Origin: Tepidamorphaceae bacterium
GTDB lineage: Bacteria; Pseudomonadota; Alphaproteobacteria; Rhizobiales; Tepidamorphaceae
Direction: 5' to 3'
Assembly (NCBI GenBank): GCA_028279445.1
Contig: JANQNT010000013.1
Location: 62,001-126,000 of the forward strand
Length of the DNA stretch: 64,000 nt
The position numbers were made by a program, and so were the translations under genes. Shown piece after piece: positions 41,423 through 52,060 of the stretch; position 1 is the first letter of the stretch, and each line of letters starts with the position of its first letter. Below the pieces are notes generated by a model, which had not been told where the DNA came from, searched no databases, and worked only from the letters and a program-made list of their open reading frames with translations.

Positions 41423-42204
41423 GGTCGCCCTCAATTGGGCTTGGACCTTGGGGGCCAGGCCCTGGGCCCGGGTTATCCCGGCCACCGGTACAGCACCACT
41501 TCCAGTCATCATCCAGTCGACAACGACCCCGTCGGCCATGCGCCAAGGCGCGGCACTGTTGCTCAGTCGCGAACAACAGCGCGCAGGGACCATTCTCGCT
41601 GTCGCGAAAATGGCCGAATTCTGCGGATTTCACGTAATTCCGATGGTCAATCCATGGCTGCGCGGAGCGGGCCGGATGTCGAATTCGTGACAAAAAAACA
41701 GCCCCGAAATCAGTTGGTTAATGAATGGTTAAAATGTTCCCGGCTAAGCAGCACCCCGGCCGGTCAATCTGCCTCGCGAGATAAGCTGTTTTTTTTCGTT
41801 TTCAGGTGAATTCGCAGCGGCCGAGATTCTCGACATTAATCCAAGCGCTTATCGCGATCATCGTAGAATCCGCTTGGGCGAATCCCTCACCGGGTAGGCC
41901 GAAAGGCTGTTGCAGGCGCGAAGCCCCTTGGCTATGGTCTTTCCCGTCGCCGCCGGGCAATCCGGCAATAGTTCAGAAATCAAGCGTTCTGGCGATCTTG
42001 CGAAAGCAGGAGACGGGAAGTACTTGTCATATGGTTGGGCATCTTCGGGCAGCAACAGGCGTCCGGCCGCGTAATACAGTTCCGATTATAACATCTGTTT
42101 TGCTGTAGTGTTACAGTACCGAGCGGCAATTCCCTCAAGAGCCGCTCTCATTAAGCGAAAAGTGTTCATTTTTATCCTGCGGTGTACTCATACGCCGTTG
42201 ACTG
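41423..42204. promoter_or_regulatory. 780-bp noncoding region between rpsT and rhodanese-dnaA
   Basis: This stretch is AT-richer than its surroundings and has no convincing gene. It holds a CtrA box (41718-41732). Around it is an inverted repeat with arms GACAAAAAAACAGC (41689-41702) and GCTGTTTTTTTTCG (41785-41798), flanked by GAATTC on both outer sides. GANTC sites occur at 41824, 41866 and 41880. I find no good DnaA box (TTATNCACA), so calling it oriC is not justified. It should contain the rhodanese-dnaA promoter(s), probably under cell-cycle control. Confidence 0.6.
41718..41732 (+). promoter_or_regulatory. CtrA-type box TTAA-N7-TTAA upstream of dnaA
   Basis: TTAATGAATGGTTAA matches the full CtrA consensus exactly and sits between the arms of an inverted repeat. 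CtrA binding is inferred from sequence only. Confidence 0.6.
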
Positions 42205-42678
42205 ATGGATTGCGCCATGACGCAGGGCAAACCGCACCTCGACAGCCACGATGAGAGCATCTCCCAGATGCCCGCGCAGGCCGCGTTCCAGGCGCTTGAA
42301 GACGACCCGAAGGCCCAGCTCATCGATGTGCGCTCGCGCGCGGAGTGGACCTTTGTCGGCGTGCCGGAACTCGGTCACATCGGCCGCCGGCCGTTGCTGA
42401 TCGAATGGCAGCAGTTTCCCTCCATGGCGGTCGATCCGCAATTCGCGGACCGGCTCGACAGCGCCTTGCAGGAGCAGGGCGCGGATCACGACACGGCATT
42501 GTTTTTCCTGTGCCGGTCCGGCCAGCGCAGCCTGGCCGCGGCGATGGCGATGCATGCGGTCGGGTACCGCAACTGCATCAACGTATCCGATGGATTTGAA
42601 GGCGACATGGACGCCGCGCGACAGCGTGGCGGTGTGAATGGATGGAAGGCGGCGGGCCTTCCCTGGGTGCAGTCCTGA
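42205..42678 (+). CDS. rhodanese-like domain protein
   Basis: This single-domain rhodanese of 157 residues contains LIDVRSRAEWTFVGVPEL and the active-site loop LFFLCRSGQRSLAAA with Cys at about residue 103. CINVSDGFEGDMDAARQRGGVNGWKAAGLPW is the typical C-terminus. It would transfer or bind persulfide sulfur in the cytosol. ATG 42217 is an alternative start. The stop TGA (42676-42678) overlaps an ATG in the dnaA frame, so the gene is directly upstream of dnaA and probably co-transcribed. Confidence 0.9.
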   Translation: MDCAMTQGKPHLDSHDESISQMPAQAAFQALEDDPKAQLIDVRSRAEWTFVGVPELGHIGRRPLLIEWQQFPSMAVDPQFADRLDSALQEQGADHDTALFFLCRSGQRSLAAAMAMHAVGYRNCINVSDGFEGDMDAARQRGGVNGWKAAGLPWVQS

Positions 42679-42755
42679 TGGCAACGGGCATGGGGCGCTT
42701 GTTTGCCGGAGGCGCGACGGCTGGCCCGGCGGCAACAGAAAGAGGAGCAGAACAG

Positions 42756-44210
42756 GTGGCGCAAACTGCGGCTTCGGAGGGGGCTTCCGAAATGCACTAT
42801 CACGAGACGTGGGAGAAAGTCCTTCAGAGGCTCATCGCGGAGTACGGCCAGAACGTGTTCCAGAGCTGGTTCGCCCGACTTCAGTTCGTGGACGTGGAGA
42901 ACGGCATGGCGGTGCTGTCGGTGCCGACGCCGTTCCTGCGGAGCTGGATACGCGACAACTACCAGGTTCGCATCGCCGCGATGTGGAAGGAGGAGGACGC
43001 CGGTGTGCGCGGCGTCGACATCCGGCTGCGCGGCCCGGTGTTGCGCACCATGGCGCGCAGCCAGGAGGCCGAAGAGGAGGCCACCAGCGCGCCGCGGCTG
43101 GCGCTGGCGGGAAGCGGCGGCAACGATATCCGCACCACCGCGCTGGCTGGCGACGGCATCCCGCTCGACCCCAAGCTGACCTTCGACAGCTTCGTCACCT
43201 CGCCCACCAACACGCTGGCCTGCGCCGCGGCGATCGAGGTGGCCGGCAACACCGCCGCGCCGCGCTACAACCCGCTGTTCATCCATGGCGGCGTCGGGCG
43301 CGGCAAGACCCATCTGCTGCACGCCATCGTCTGGGAGGCGCGCAAGCGCAACCCCAAACGCAAGGTCCGGCTGTTGTCGACCGACATGTTCATGCTGAAA
43401 TTCGTCTCCTCGGCGCGGGAGAACGACACCGTGTCGTTCAAGAACATGCTGCGCGATACCGACCTGCTGTTGATCGACGATCTGCAGTTCCTGCAGGGCA
43501 AGGGAACGCATCGCGAGTTCGCCTATACGGTCAATGCGCTGGTGGAGAGCGGCAAGCAGATCGTCGCGGTGGCCGACCGCGCGCCGGGCAGGCTCGATGT
43601 CTTCGAGGAGCGCATCCGCTCCAGGCTCGCCGGCGGGCTGACGGTCGAGATCGGGGTGCCGGACATGACGCTGCGCCGCGCCATCCTGGACGGGCGGCTG
43701 GGTGCGCTGAAGCGCGAGGCGCCGGACTTCGTCCTCGATGAGGATGTCCTGAGCTTCATTGCGCGGCACCTGGCCAGCAACGGCCGTGACATCGAGGGCG
43801 CGCTGAACCGGTTGCTGCATCACGCCACCCATACCGGCGAGCAGATCACCGTGGAGCGCGCCGAGGTCCTGATCCGCGACCTGCTGGTGGCGCGCGAGAA
43901 CCGGCCGGTGAAGATTGACTGGATCCAGAAGATCGTCTCCCAGGTCTACAAGGTCAGCCGCCAGGACCTGATCTCCGAGCGGCGCACGCAGGCGGTCGTT
44001 CGGCCCCGGCAGATCGCCATGTATCTCGCTAAACAGATGACTCCGCGATCCCTGCCAGATATCGGGAAACGCTTCGGGAATCGCGATCACACCACGGTGC
44101 TCCATGCGATCCGCAAGATCGAGGGACTGATCGCAACGGATGAGAAGCTGAAGCGCGAGATCGAGGCGCTGCGGCGCAGGATCGAGGAAGAGGCCGAGCG
44201 CGACGACTAG
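42756..44210 (+). CDS. dnaA: chromosomal replication initiator protein DnaA
   Basis: This 484-residue AAA+ initiator has domain I (YHETWEKVLQRLIAEYGQNVFQSWFARL), a variable linker, Walker A GGVGRGKTHLLHA, Walker B LLLIDDLQFLQGK, and the domain IV helix-turn-helix signature MTPRSLPDIGKRFGNRDHTTVLHAIRKIE. Walker A has Arg where Leu is usual. GTG 42756 is preferred because AGAGGAG sits 8 nt before it. In-frame ATGs at 42642 and 42678 would add up to 38 Gly/Ala-rich residues. dnaN follows after a GC hairpin. Confidence 0.95.
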   Translation: MAQTAASEGASEMHYHETWEKVLQRLIAEYGQNVFQSWFARLQFVDVENGMAVLSVPTPFLRSWIRDNYQVRIAAMWKEEDAGVRGVDIRLRGPVLRTMARSQEAEEEATSAPRLALAGSGGNDIRTTALAGDGIPLDPKLTFDSFVTSPTNTLACAAAIEVAGNTAAPRYNPLFIHGGVGRGKTHLLHAIVWEARKRNPKRKVRLLSTDMFMLKFVSSARENDTVSFKNMLRDTDLLLIDDLQFLQGKGTHREFAYTVNALVESGKQIVAVADRAPGRLDVFEERIRSRLAGGLTVEIGVPDMTLRRAILDGRLGALKREAPDFVLDEDVLSFIARHLASNGRDIEGALNRLLHHATHTGEQITVERAEVLIRDLLVARENRPVKIDWIQKIVSQVYKVSRQDLISERRTQAVVRPRQIAMYLAKQMTPRSLPDIGKRFGNRDHTTVLHAIRKIEGLIATDEKLKREIEALRRRIEEEAERDD

Positions 44211-44257
44211 GGTCCGGGAGATCGGCGGACCGCTTCGGGCACTGCTCGGACAAAAGA

Positions 44258-44283
44258 CCCCGCCGGGGCGGTTCCCGGCGGGG
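44258..44283 (+). terminator. GC hairpin between dnaA and dnaN
   Basis: CCCCGCCGGG, a 6-nt loop, then CCCGGCGGGG, followed by CTTGC. There is no T-run, so it is an attenuator or processing hairpin rather than a strong terminator. Confidence 0.45.
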
Positions 44284-44432
44284 CTTGCACGTCAGCAGGT
44301 GTTTGGGCACATTCGCCTCCCCCGGATTCGGATGCCGGCAGCCCCCGACCGAATACGCGCCGTCACGAACGCCAAACCACGGCAGGTGGTGCCGGGCTGC
44401 CGCCCTGAGGACGAAATCTCGGAGACGAAAAG

Positions 44433-45554
44433 ATGCGTGTGACCCTGGAGCGCTCGGCACTGGTCAAGGGCCTGACCCACGTGCATCGCGTCGTCGAACG
44501 GCGCAACACGATTCCGATCCTGGCCAATGTGCTGCTGCGCGGCGACGGAACGTCGCTGACCATGCGCGCCACCGACCTCGATCTCGATGTTACCGAGTCG
44601 GTGCCGGCCGAGATCGCCCAGGGTGGTGCCACGACGGTGCCCGCCCACACGCTCTACGACATCGTCCGCAAGCTGCCCGAGGGTGCACAGGTCTCGCTGT
44701 CCAGCGATGGCGAGGCCGGGGCCGTCCAGCTTGAGGCGGGTCGCGCCCGCTTTTCGCTGCAGTCGCTACCTGAAAGCGACTTTCCCGATCTCTCGGCCGG
44801 CGAGATGAGCCACCGCTTCTCGCTCACCGCCGGTGCCTTCAAGCGGCTGATCGAGAAGACCCAGTTCGCCATCTCCACCGAGGAGACGCGCTACTACCTC
44901 AACGGCATCTACCTGCACACCGCCGACGGCGACGACGGCAAGCCGGTGCTGCGCGCGGTGGCCACCGACGGCCATCGGCTGGCCCGCGTCGACATCGCCG
45001 CGCCGGCCGGCGTCGAAGGCATGCCCGGCGTCATCGTGCCGCGCAAGGCGGTGCAGGAGATCGACCGGCTGATCGATGATGCCGATGCCAATCTCGATAT
45101 CGAGCTGTCCGACGCCAAGATCCGCTTCATCGTCGGCTCGGCGGTGCTCACCTCAAAGCTGATCGACGGCACCTTCCCGGACTATGGGCGGGTGATCCCC
45201 AGCGGCCACGACAAGGTGATGAAGGTCGACACGCGCGCTTTCGAGCACGCGGTGGACCTGGTCTCCACGGTGTCCAGCGAGCGTGGCCGCGCGGTCAAGC
45301 TGTCGATCGACTCCGGGCGTGTCGAACTGACCGTCAACAATCCCGATTCCGGCATGGCGACAGAAGAGATCGCCGCCGAATATGACGCGGATGCGATCGA
45401 TATCGGCTTCAACGCACGCTACCTGCTGGACATCGCCAACCAGTTGGAATCGAGCGAAGCGCGCTTCGAGCTCTCCGATCCGGGTTCGCCGACGCTGGTG
45501 CGCGACGGAGAGGACGCCTCCGCGCTCTACGTGCTGATGCCGATGCGGGTGTGA
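44433..45554 (+). CDS. dnaN: DNA polymerase III beta subunit (sliding clamp)
   Basis: This 373-residue clamp starts MRVTLERSALVKGLTHVHRVVERRNTIPIL. The usual three topologically similar domains follow, ending GEDASALYVLMPMRV. As a dimer it encircles DNA and tethers polymerases. ATG 44433 is preceded by GGAGACG. It sits between dnaA and recF as expected. Confidence 0.97.
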   Translation: MRVTLERSALVKGLTHVHRVVERRNTIPILANVLLRGDGTSLTMRATDLDLDVTESVPAEIAQGGATTVPAHTLYDIVRKLPEGAQVSLSSDGEAGAVQLEAGRARFSLQSLPESDFPDLSAGEMSHRFSLTAGAFKRLIEKTQFAISTEETRYYLNGIYLHTADGDDGKPVLRAVATDGHRLARVDIAAPAGVEGMPGVIVPRKAVQEIDRLIDDADANLDIELSDAKIRFIVGSAVLTSKLIDGTFPDYGRVIPSGHDKVMKVDTRAFEHAVDLVSTVSSERGRAVKLSIDSGRVELTVNNPDSGMATEEIAAEYDADAIDIGFNARYLLDIANQLESSEARFELSDPGSPTLVRDGEDASALYVLMPMRV

Positions 45555-45586
45555 CGCTTGGCCGATGCCTGCCGGCGTAGACAGCC

Positions 45587-46735
45587 ATGACGGGCGCAGC
45601 CATAGCTGTCAGGCGGCTGAACCTCACGGCGTTCCGCAACTACAGCCATCTCACGCTTGAGACCGATGCCCGCCCGGTGGTGCTGACCGGAGCGAACGGC
45701 GCCGGCAAGACCAACTTGCTGGAAGCCATTTCGCTGCTGGTGCCGGGACGCGGGCTGAGGTCCGCGGGCTTCGACACACTGACGCGCCATGGCAGCACGC
45801 AACCCTGGGCGGTCGCCGCCGACGTCGACAGCCTGTCGGGGCCGGCCCGCATCGGTACCGGGCTGCAGCCGGCAGGCGATGCCGAGAACGGCCGTGCGAC
45901 CCGCGTGGTGCGCGTCGACCAGACGCACGTCCCGGTGACCACGCTCAGCGACTACGTGGCCTGTCTTTGGCTGACGCCGGCCATGGATGGACTGTTCACC
46001 GGCCCAGCGGGCGAGCGGCGGCGTTTCATGGACCGGCTGGTGCTGGCGCGCGACCGAGGCCACGCCAGCCGGGGCAACCGCTTCGAGCGCCTCATGCGCC
46101 AACGCAACAGGCTGCTCGCCGACAGCGATCCCGATGCCCGCCACCTGACGGCGATCGAAGCCGATATGGCCAGCGAGGCGGTGGCGATCGCCGCGGCCCG
46201 GCGCGTCTGCATCGCCCGCCTCAACGAGGCGCGCGAGGCGCGTGGCCACGACGACCTGTTTCCGGCCTTTGCCGCGGCCATCGAGGGCGAGATCGAGACC
46301 GGCCTCGATACGGCGAGCGCCACGGATGTGGAGGACACCTATCGGGCGACGTTGCAGGACGCGCGCGGCCGCGATGCAGCCGCCGGCCGCACCCTGAACG
46401 GACCGCATCGCAGCGATCTCGCGGTCACCCACATGGACAAGGGCATGCCGGCGGCGATGGCCTCGACAGGGGAACAGAAGGCGCTGCTGATCGGCCTGAC
46501 GCTCGCCCAGGCCGACGAGGTCGCCGCGCTGGCAGGGGATCGCCCTCCGCTGATCCTGCTCGACGAGATCGCAGCCCACCTCGATGACCTGCGCCGGGCG
46601 GCCCTCTACGACAGGCTGCTGGCGCTTGGCGCGCAGGCCTGGATGACCGGAACCGAGCGCACCGCGTTCGCCGATCTGGGGGATGCGGCGCAGGGTTTTG
46701 ACGTTTCGGCGGGCGCGGTCGCGCCCTGGTCCTGA
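45587..46735 (+). CDS. recF: DNA replication and repair protein RecF
   Basis: This 382-residue SMC-like ATPase has Walker A GANGAGKTNLLEAI near residue 38, the signature-like STGEQKALLIGLTLAQA and Walker B PLILLDEIAAHLDD. It helps load RecA at gaps. It starts 32 bp after dnaN. The middle region (about residues 130-230) is rich in Arg and Ala. Confidence 0.95.
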   Translation: MTGAAIAVRRLNLTAFRNYSHLTLETDARPVVLTGANGAGKTNLLEAISLLVPGRGLRSAGFDTLTRHGSTQPWAVAADVDSLSGPARIGTGLQPAGDAENGRATRVVRVDQTHVPVTTLSDYVACLWLTPAMDGLFTGPAGERRRFMDRLVLARDRGHASRGNRFERLMRQRNRLLADSDPDARHLTAIEADMASEAVAIAAARRVCIARLNEAREARGHDDLFPAFAAAIEGEIETGLDTASATDVEDTYRATLQDARGRDAAAGRTLNGPHRSDLAVTHMDKGMPAAMASTGEQKALLIGLTLAQADEVAALAGDRPPLILLDEIAAHLDDLRRAALYDRLLALGAQAWMTGTERTAFADLGDAAQGFDVSAGAVAPWS

Positions 46736-46740
46736 ATATC

Positions 46741-46758
46741 GCGCACAGGGTGCGCTTT
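46741..46758 (+). terminator. possible terminator behind recF
   Basis: GCGCAC-AGG-GTGCGC starts 5 bp past the recF stop and is followed by TTTC. A second imperfect hairpin (ACCACCCT/AGAGTGGT) lies at 46793-46810 before gyrB. Confidence 0.4.
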
Positions 46759-46863
46759 CAGGTGCCGAAAAAGCGCCGCAAATGGTGTCCAAACCACCCT
46801 CAAGAGTGGTAGTATCGCTTTGATTCTTCTAGCAGGTTTTGCGAATCACCTGGCGCAGAGTGA

Positions 46864-49353
<2,490 letters not shown>

Positions 49354-49402
49354 AACGCCGGCAAGCCCCCTCAGCGAATTTTCCGCTCACAAATCGTCAG
49401 CC

Positions 49403-49417
49403 TTAACCCGCCCTTAA
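49403..49417 (+). promoter_or_regulatory. CtrA-type box TTAA-N7-TTAA upstream of PBP1A
   Basis: TTAACCCGCCCTTAA is a full consensus match 199 bp upstream of the PBP start and 50 bp past gyrB. Cell-cycle control of this cell-wall synthase is plausible but inferred. Confidence 0.5.
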
Positions 49418-49616
49418 ATCGCCGCCATTAGCGTCTTAATCGCACGACGCTGGAACGGCGGTTTGCAGTCTTGAAGCGACCCGCCGCGCCTGAGCGGATG
49501 ACCGGACCGGATAACTGGTATCGCGTACCGGCCGGGCACCCGATCACAGGCCTGCAAGCGCGGGGGACGACCCTGCGCGGCCGGCATGACGCAGCCTCGG
49601 ACAAAAGCTCTCCCCC

Positions 49617-51758
49617 ATGAGTGATTTTCGCGTTTTTCCGGAAGACCGCGTTGGCGCCGTCAAGGACAAGCCAAAGCGCCGCCGGAGCGCCGGACCGACG
49701 CGCAAGGGTGCCGGGCGTCCGCCGCCGACCAAGGCACGGCGCGGCAAGGGGCGTCGGCGCAAGCCGAAGCGGCGCACAGGGCTTCGCGTCACCTGGTTCC
49801 TGATCAAGACAGGCTTCACGCTCGCCTTCCTGGGCGCCATCGCGCTGGCCGGCATCATCGGCTACTACGCCATGCAACTGCCGCCGCCGAGCGAACTGGC
49901 GATCCCCAAGCGGCCGGCCAACGTCCAGATCATCGCGATGGACGGCACGGTGCTGGGCAATCGCGGCCCGACCGGCGGCGAGGCGGTGCGGCTGTTCGAG
50001 CTGCCGGCCTATCTGCCGCAAGCGGTGATGGCGATCGAGGACCGGCGTTTCTACAGTCATTACGGCATCGATCCGATCGGCCTGGCGCGGGCGATGCTCG
50101 TCAATCTGCGCGCCGGCGCCGTGGTGCAGGGCGGCTCGACGCTGACCCAGCAGCTCGCCAAGAACCTGTTCCTGGAGCCGGAGCGCACCATTGAGCGCAA
50201 GATCCAGGAGGTCATTCTCGCCGGCTGGCTGGAATGGACCTACGACAAGGACGAAATCCTCGAGATGTACCTCAACCGGGTCTATCTCGGGGCCGGCGCC
50301 ACCGGCGTCGAGGCGGCCGCGCGGCGCTACTACGGCAAGTCCGCGCGCGAGATCAATCTCGCCGAGGCCGCAACCATCGCCGGGTTGCTGAAAGCGCCGT
50401 CACGTTTCGCCCCGACGCGCCATCCCGAACGCGCCGAAGCGCGCATGCGCACGGTGCTGGCCGCCATGGTGGAGACCGGGGCGATCACCGAGATCGACGC
50501 CAAGCTCGCAGCGATCAACGCGGCGGAAGTGAGGGGCGCGCCGGCCGGCGCGGCGGTCCACTACGCCGCCGACTGGGTGATGCAGGAGACCACCCGCCTG
50601 ATCGGCGAGGTACAGCACGACGTGATCGTCGAGACCACCATCAATCCGCGCCTGCAACGGCTTGCCGAAGACGCGCTCAAGGGCGTGCTCGACGAGCAGG
50701 GCGGCGAGCGCGACGCCAGCCAGGGCGCCATCATCACCGTCGACACCTCCGGCGCGGTGCGCGCGCTGGTCGGCGGGCGCGATTACGGCAAGAGCCAGTT
50801 CAACCGCGCCTTCAAGGCCAAGCGCCAGCCGGGCTCCGCCTTCAAGCCCTTCGTCTACCTGGCGGCGATGGAGTATGGCCTGTCGCCGGACACCCTGCGG
50901 CGCGACGCGCAGGTGCGCTACGGCGACTGGCAGCCGAAGAACTATGACGGCAAGTATCGCGGCCCCATGCCGCTGGCCGAAGGACTGGCCCGCTCGATCA
51001 ACACCATCGCGGTGCGGCTGACCGATGAGGTCGGCCCGGACCGGGTGATCGAGGCAGCCCATCGCATGGGGATAGACGCCGAACTCAAGCGCAACCTGTC
51101 GCTGGCGCTCGGCACCTCGGAGGTCTCCTTGTACGAGCTGACCCGCGCTTACGTGCCGTTCGCCAATGGCGGCTACGAGGTGCTGCCGCATGTGGTCACG
51201 CGGATCCGCAGCCTGGACGGACGCGTCCTCTACGACCGCCAGCCCCAGGCGGTGGGCCGCATCATCGACGAGGTGACCCTCGGCGCGATGAACTACATGA
51301 TGCAGATGACCGTCACCGACGGCACGGCGCGGCGCGCCAGCCTGCCGGGCGGCCGGCCCGCCGCCGGCAAGACCGGCACCACGCAGGATTTCCGCGATGC
51401 CTGGTTCATCGGCTACACCGCCGACCTGGTCACCGGCGTGTGGATCGGCAATGACGACCGCAAGCCGATGAAGAAGGTCACCGGAGGCAATCTGCCGGCG
51501 CTGGTGTGGAACGACTTCATGGCGCGCGCCCATGACGGTTTCCCTATCGCCATGCTGCCGGGCTGGTACGAGCCGCACGGGGGCACGCAGCTTGCCATCG
51601 ACGACAACCTGCCATGGCTGGAGCCGGGCGCGCGGGACGGCTATGCGCCCGGATCGCGCAGCAACGATCCGGCGGCGATCTTCGTGGAACAGGAACCGCC
51701 GCGCCGCCAGGGCGGCGGCGGCATCGGCGGGTTCTTCAGAGACCTGTTCGGCGGCTAG
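49617..51758 (+). CDS. class A penicillin-binding protein (PBP1A family)
   Basis: This 713-residue bifunctional peptidoglycan synthase has a strongly basic cytoplasmic tail (about residues 15-55, many Arg/Lys), then a membrane helix (FLIKTGFTLAFLGAIALAGIIGYY). The glycosyltransferase domain has AIEDRRFYSHYGID, GGSTLTQQLAKNLFL and RKIQEVILAGWLE. The transpeptidase has Ser-x2-Lys in PGSAFKPFVY, SxN in ARSINTIAV, and KTGTTQDFRDAWFIGY. A Gly-rich tail closes it. It is shorter than E. coli PBP1A. Repeat sequences follow the stop. Confidence 0.93.
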   Translation: MSDFRVFPEDRVGAVKDKPKRRRSAGPTRKGAGRPPPTKARRGKGRRRKPKRRTGLRVTWFLIKTGFTLAFLGAIALAGIIGYYAMQLPPPSELAIPKRPANVQIIAMDGTVLGNRGPTGGEAVRLFELPAYLPQAVMAIEDRRFYSHYGIDPIGLARAMLVNLRAGAVVQGGSTLTQQLAKNLFLEPERTIERKIQEVILAGWLEWTYDKDEILEMYLNRVYLGAGATGVEAAARRYYGKSAREINLAEAATIAGLLKAPSRFAPTRHPERAEARMRTVLAAMVETGAITEIDAKLAAINAAEVRGAPAGAAVHYAADWVMQETTRLIGEVQHDVIVETTINPRLQRLAEDALKGVLDEQGGERDASQGAIITVDTSGAVRALVGGRDYGKSQFNRAFKAKRQPGSAFKPFVYLAAMEYGLSPDTLRRDAQVRYGDWQPKNYDGKYRGPMPLAEGLARSINTIAVRLTDEVGPDRVIEAAHRMGIDAELKRNLSLALGTSEVSLYELTRAYVPFANGGYEVLPHVVTRIRSLDGRVLYDRQPQAVGRIIDEVTLGAMNYMMQMTVTDGTARRASLPGGRPAAGKTGTTQDFRDAWFIGYTADLVTGVWIGNDDRKPMKKVTGGNLPALVWNDFMARAHDGFPIAMLPGWYEPHGGTQLAIDDNLPWLEPGARDGYAPGSRSNDPAAIFVEQEPPRRQGGGGIGGFFRDLFGG

Positions 51759-51786
51759 AACGGTCCTGGGTCCACACCTCAACCGG

Positions 51787-51880
51787 CCTCATCCTGAGGT
51801 GCGAGAGCCGACACCCCCGTACTTCGAGGCCCGCAGATGCGGGACACCTCAGGATGAGGGTGTCGGAGCGAGCCTCGAAG
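51787..51880. repeat. interleaved inverted-repeat element
   Basis: Three arms A (51787-51801, CCTCATCCTGAGGTG), B (51808-51816, CCGACACCC) and C (51822-51830, CTTCGAGGC) are followed in the same order by their reverse complements at 51845-51859, 51858-51866 and 51872-51880. A alone is nearly self-complementary. Palindromes of the type CCTCATCCTGAGG are recalled as abundant in Rhizobiales intergenic regions. Confidence 0.8.
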
Positions 51881-51909
51881 GGCGAGGTCGGTCGGTGGCT
51901 CTTCTTTTT

Positions 51910-52046
51910 TGCTGGCCGCTCGGCTTTCTTTGCTTCCCTGTCGCGGCTGCGCCGCGCCGTGCCTCTTGCCAGGGCGCCCGCGCAGGCGTCGACCCCGGAC
52001 GGGACGAAGTGCCCGATCTGGGGGAGACTTGCCGTGAGCGAAACAA
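51910..52046 (+). repeat. dispersed mosaic structured repeat, copy C4
   Basis: The left part GCTGGCCGCTCGGCTTTCTT (51911-51930) through GTCGCGGCTGCGCCGC matches copy C2. The right part holds GCGCCCGCGCAGGCGTCGAC and ends GAGACTTGCCGTGAGCGAAA (52025-52044). The central hairpins of C1 and C3 are missing, so this copy looks internally deleted. It lies 15 bp from the stop of the MFS gene. With the element at 51787-51880 it accounts for the gene-free 302 bp here. Confidence 0.8.
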
Positions 52047-52060
52047 GACACCGCAGGCGC

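Noticed and set aside
41423-42204. Classical oriC with DnaA boxes
   Set aside because: No TTATNCACA-like boxes were found on either strand; only the CtrA box, inverted repeat and GANTC sites are supported.
42486-44105. 539-codon frame antisense to dnaA, and similar ones antisense to pheT (22842-24407) and regB (56396-58045)
   Set aside because: Each opposes a gene with intact catalytic motifs, and none has a plausible motif or ribosome binding site.
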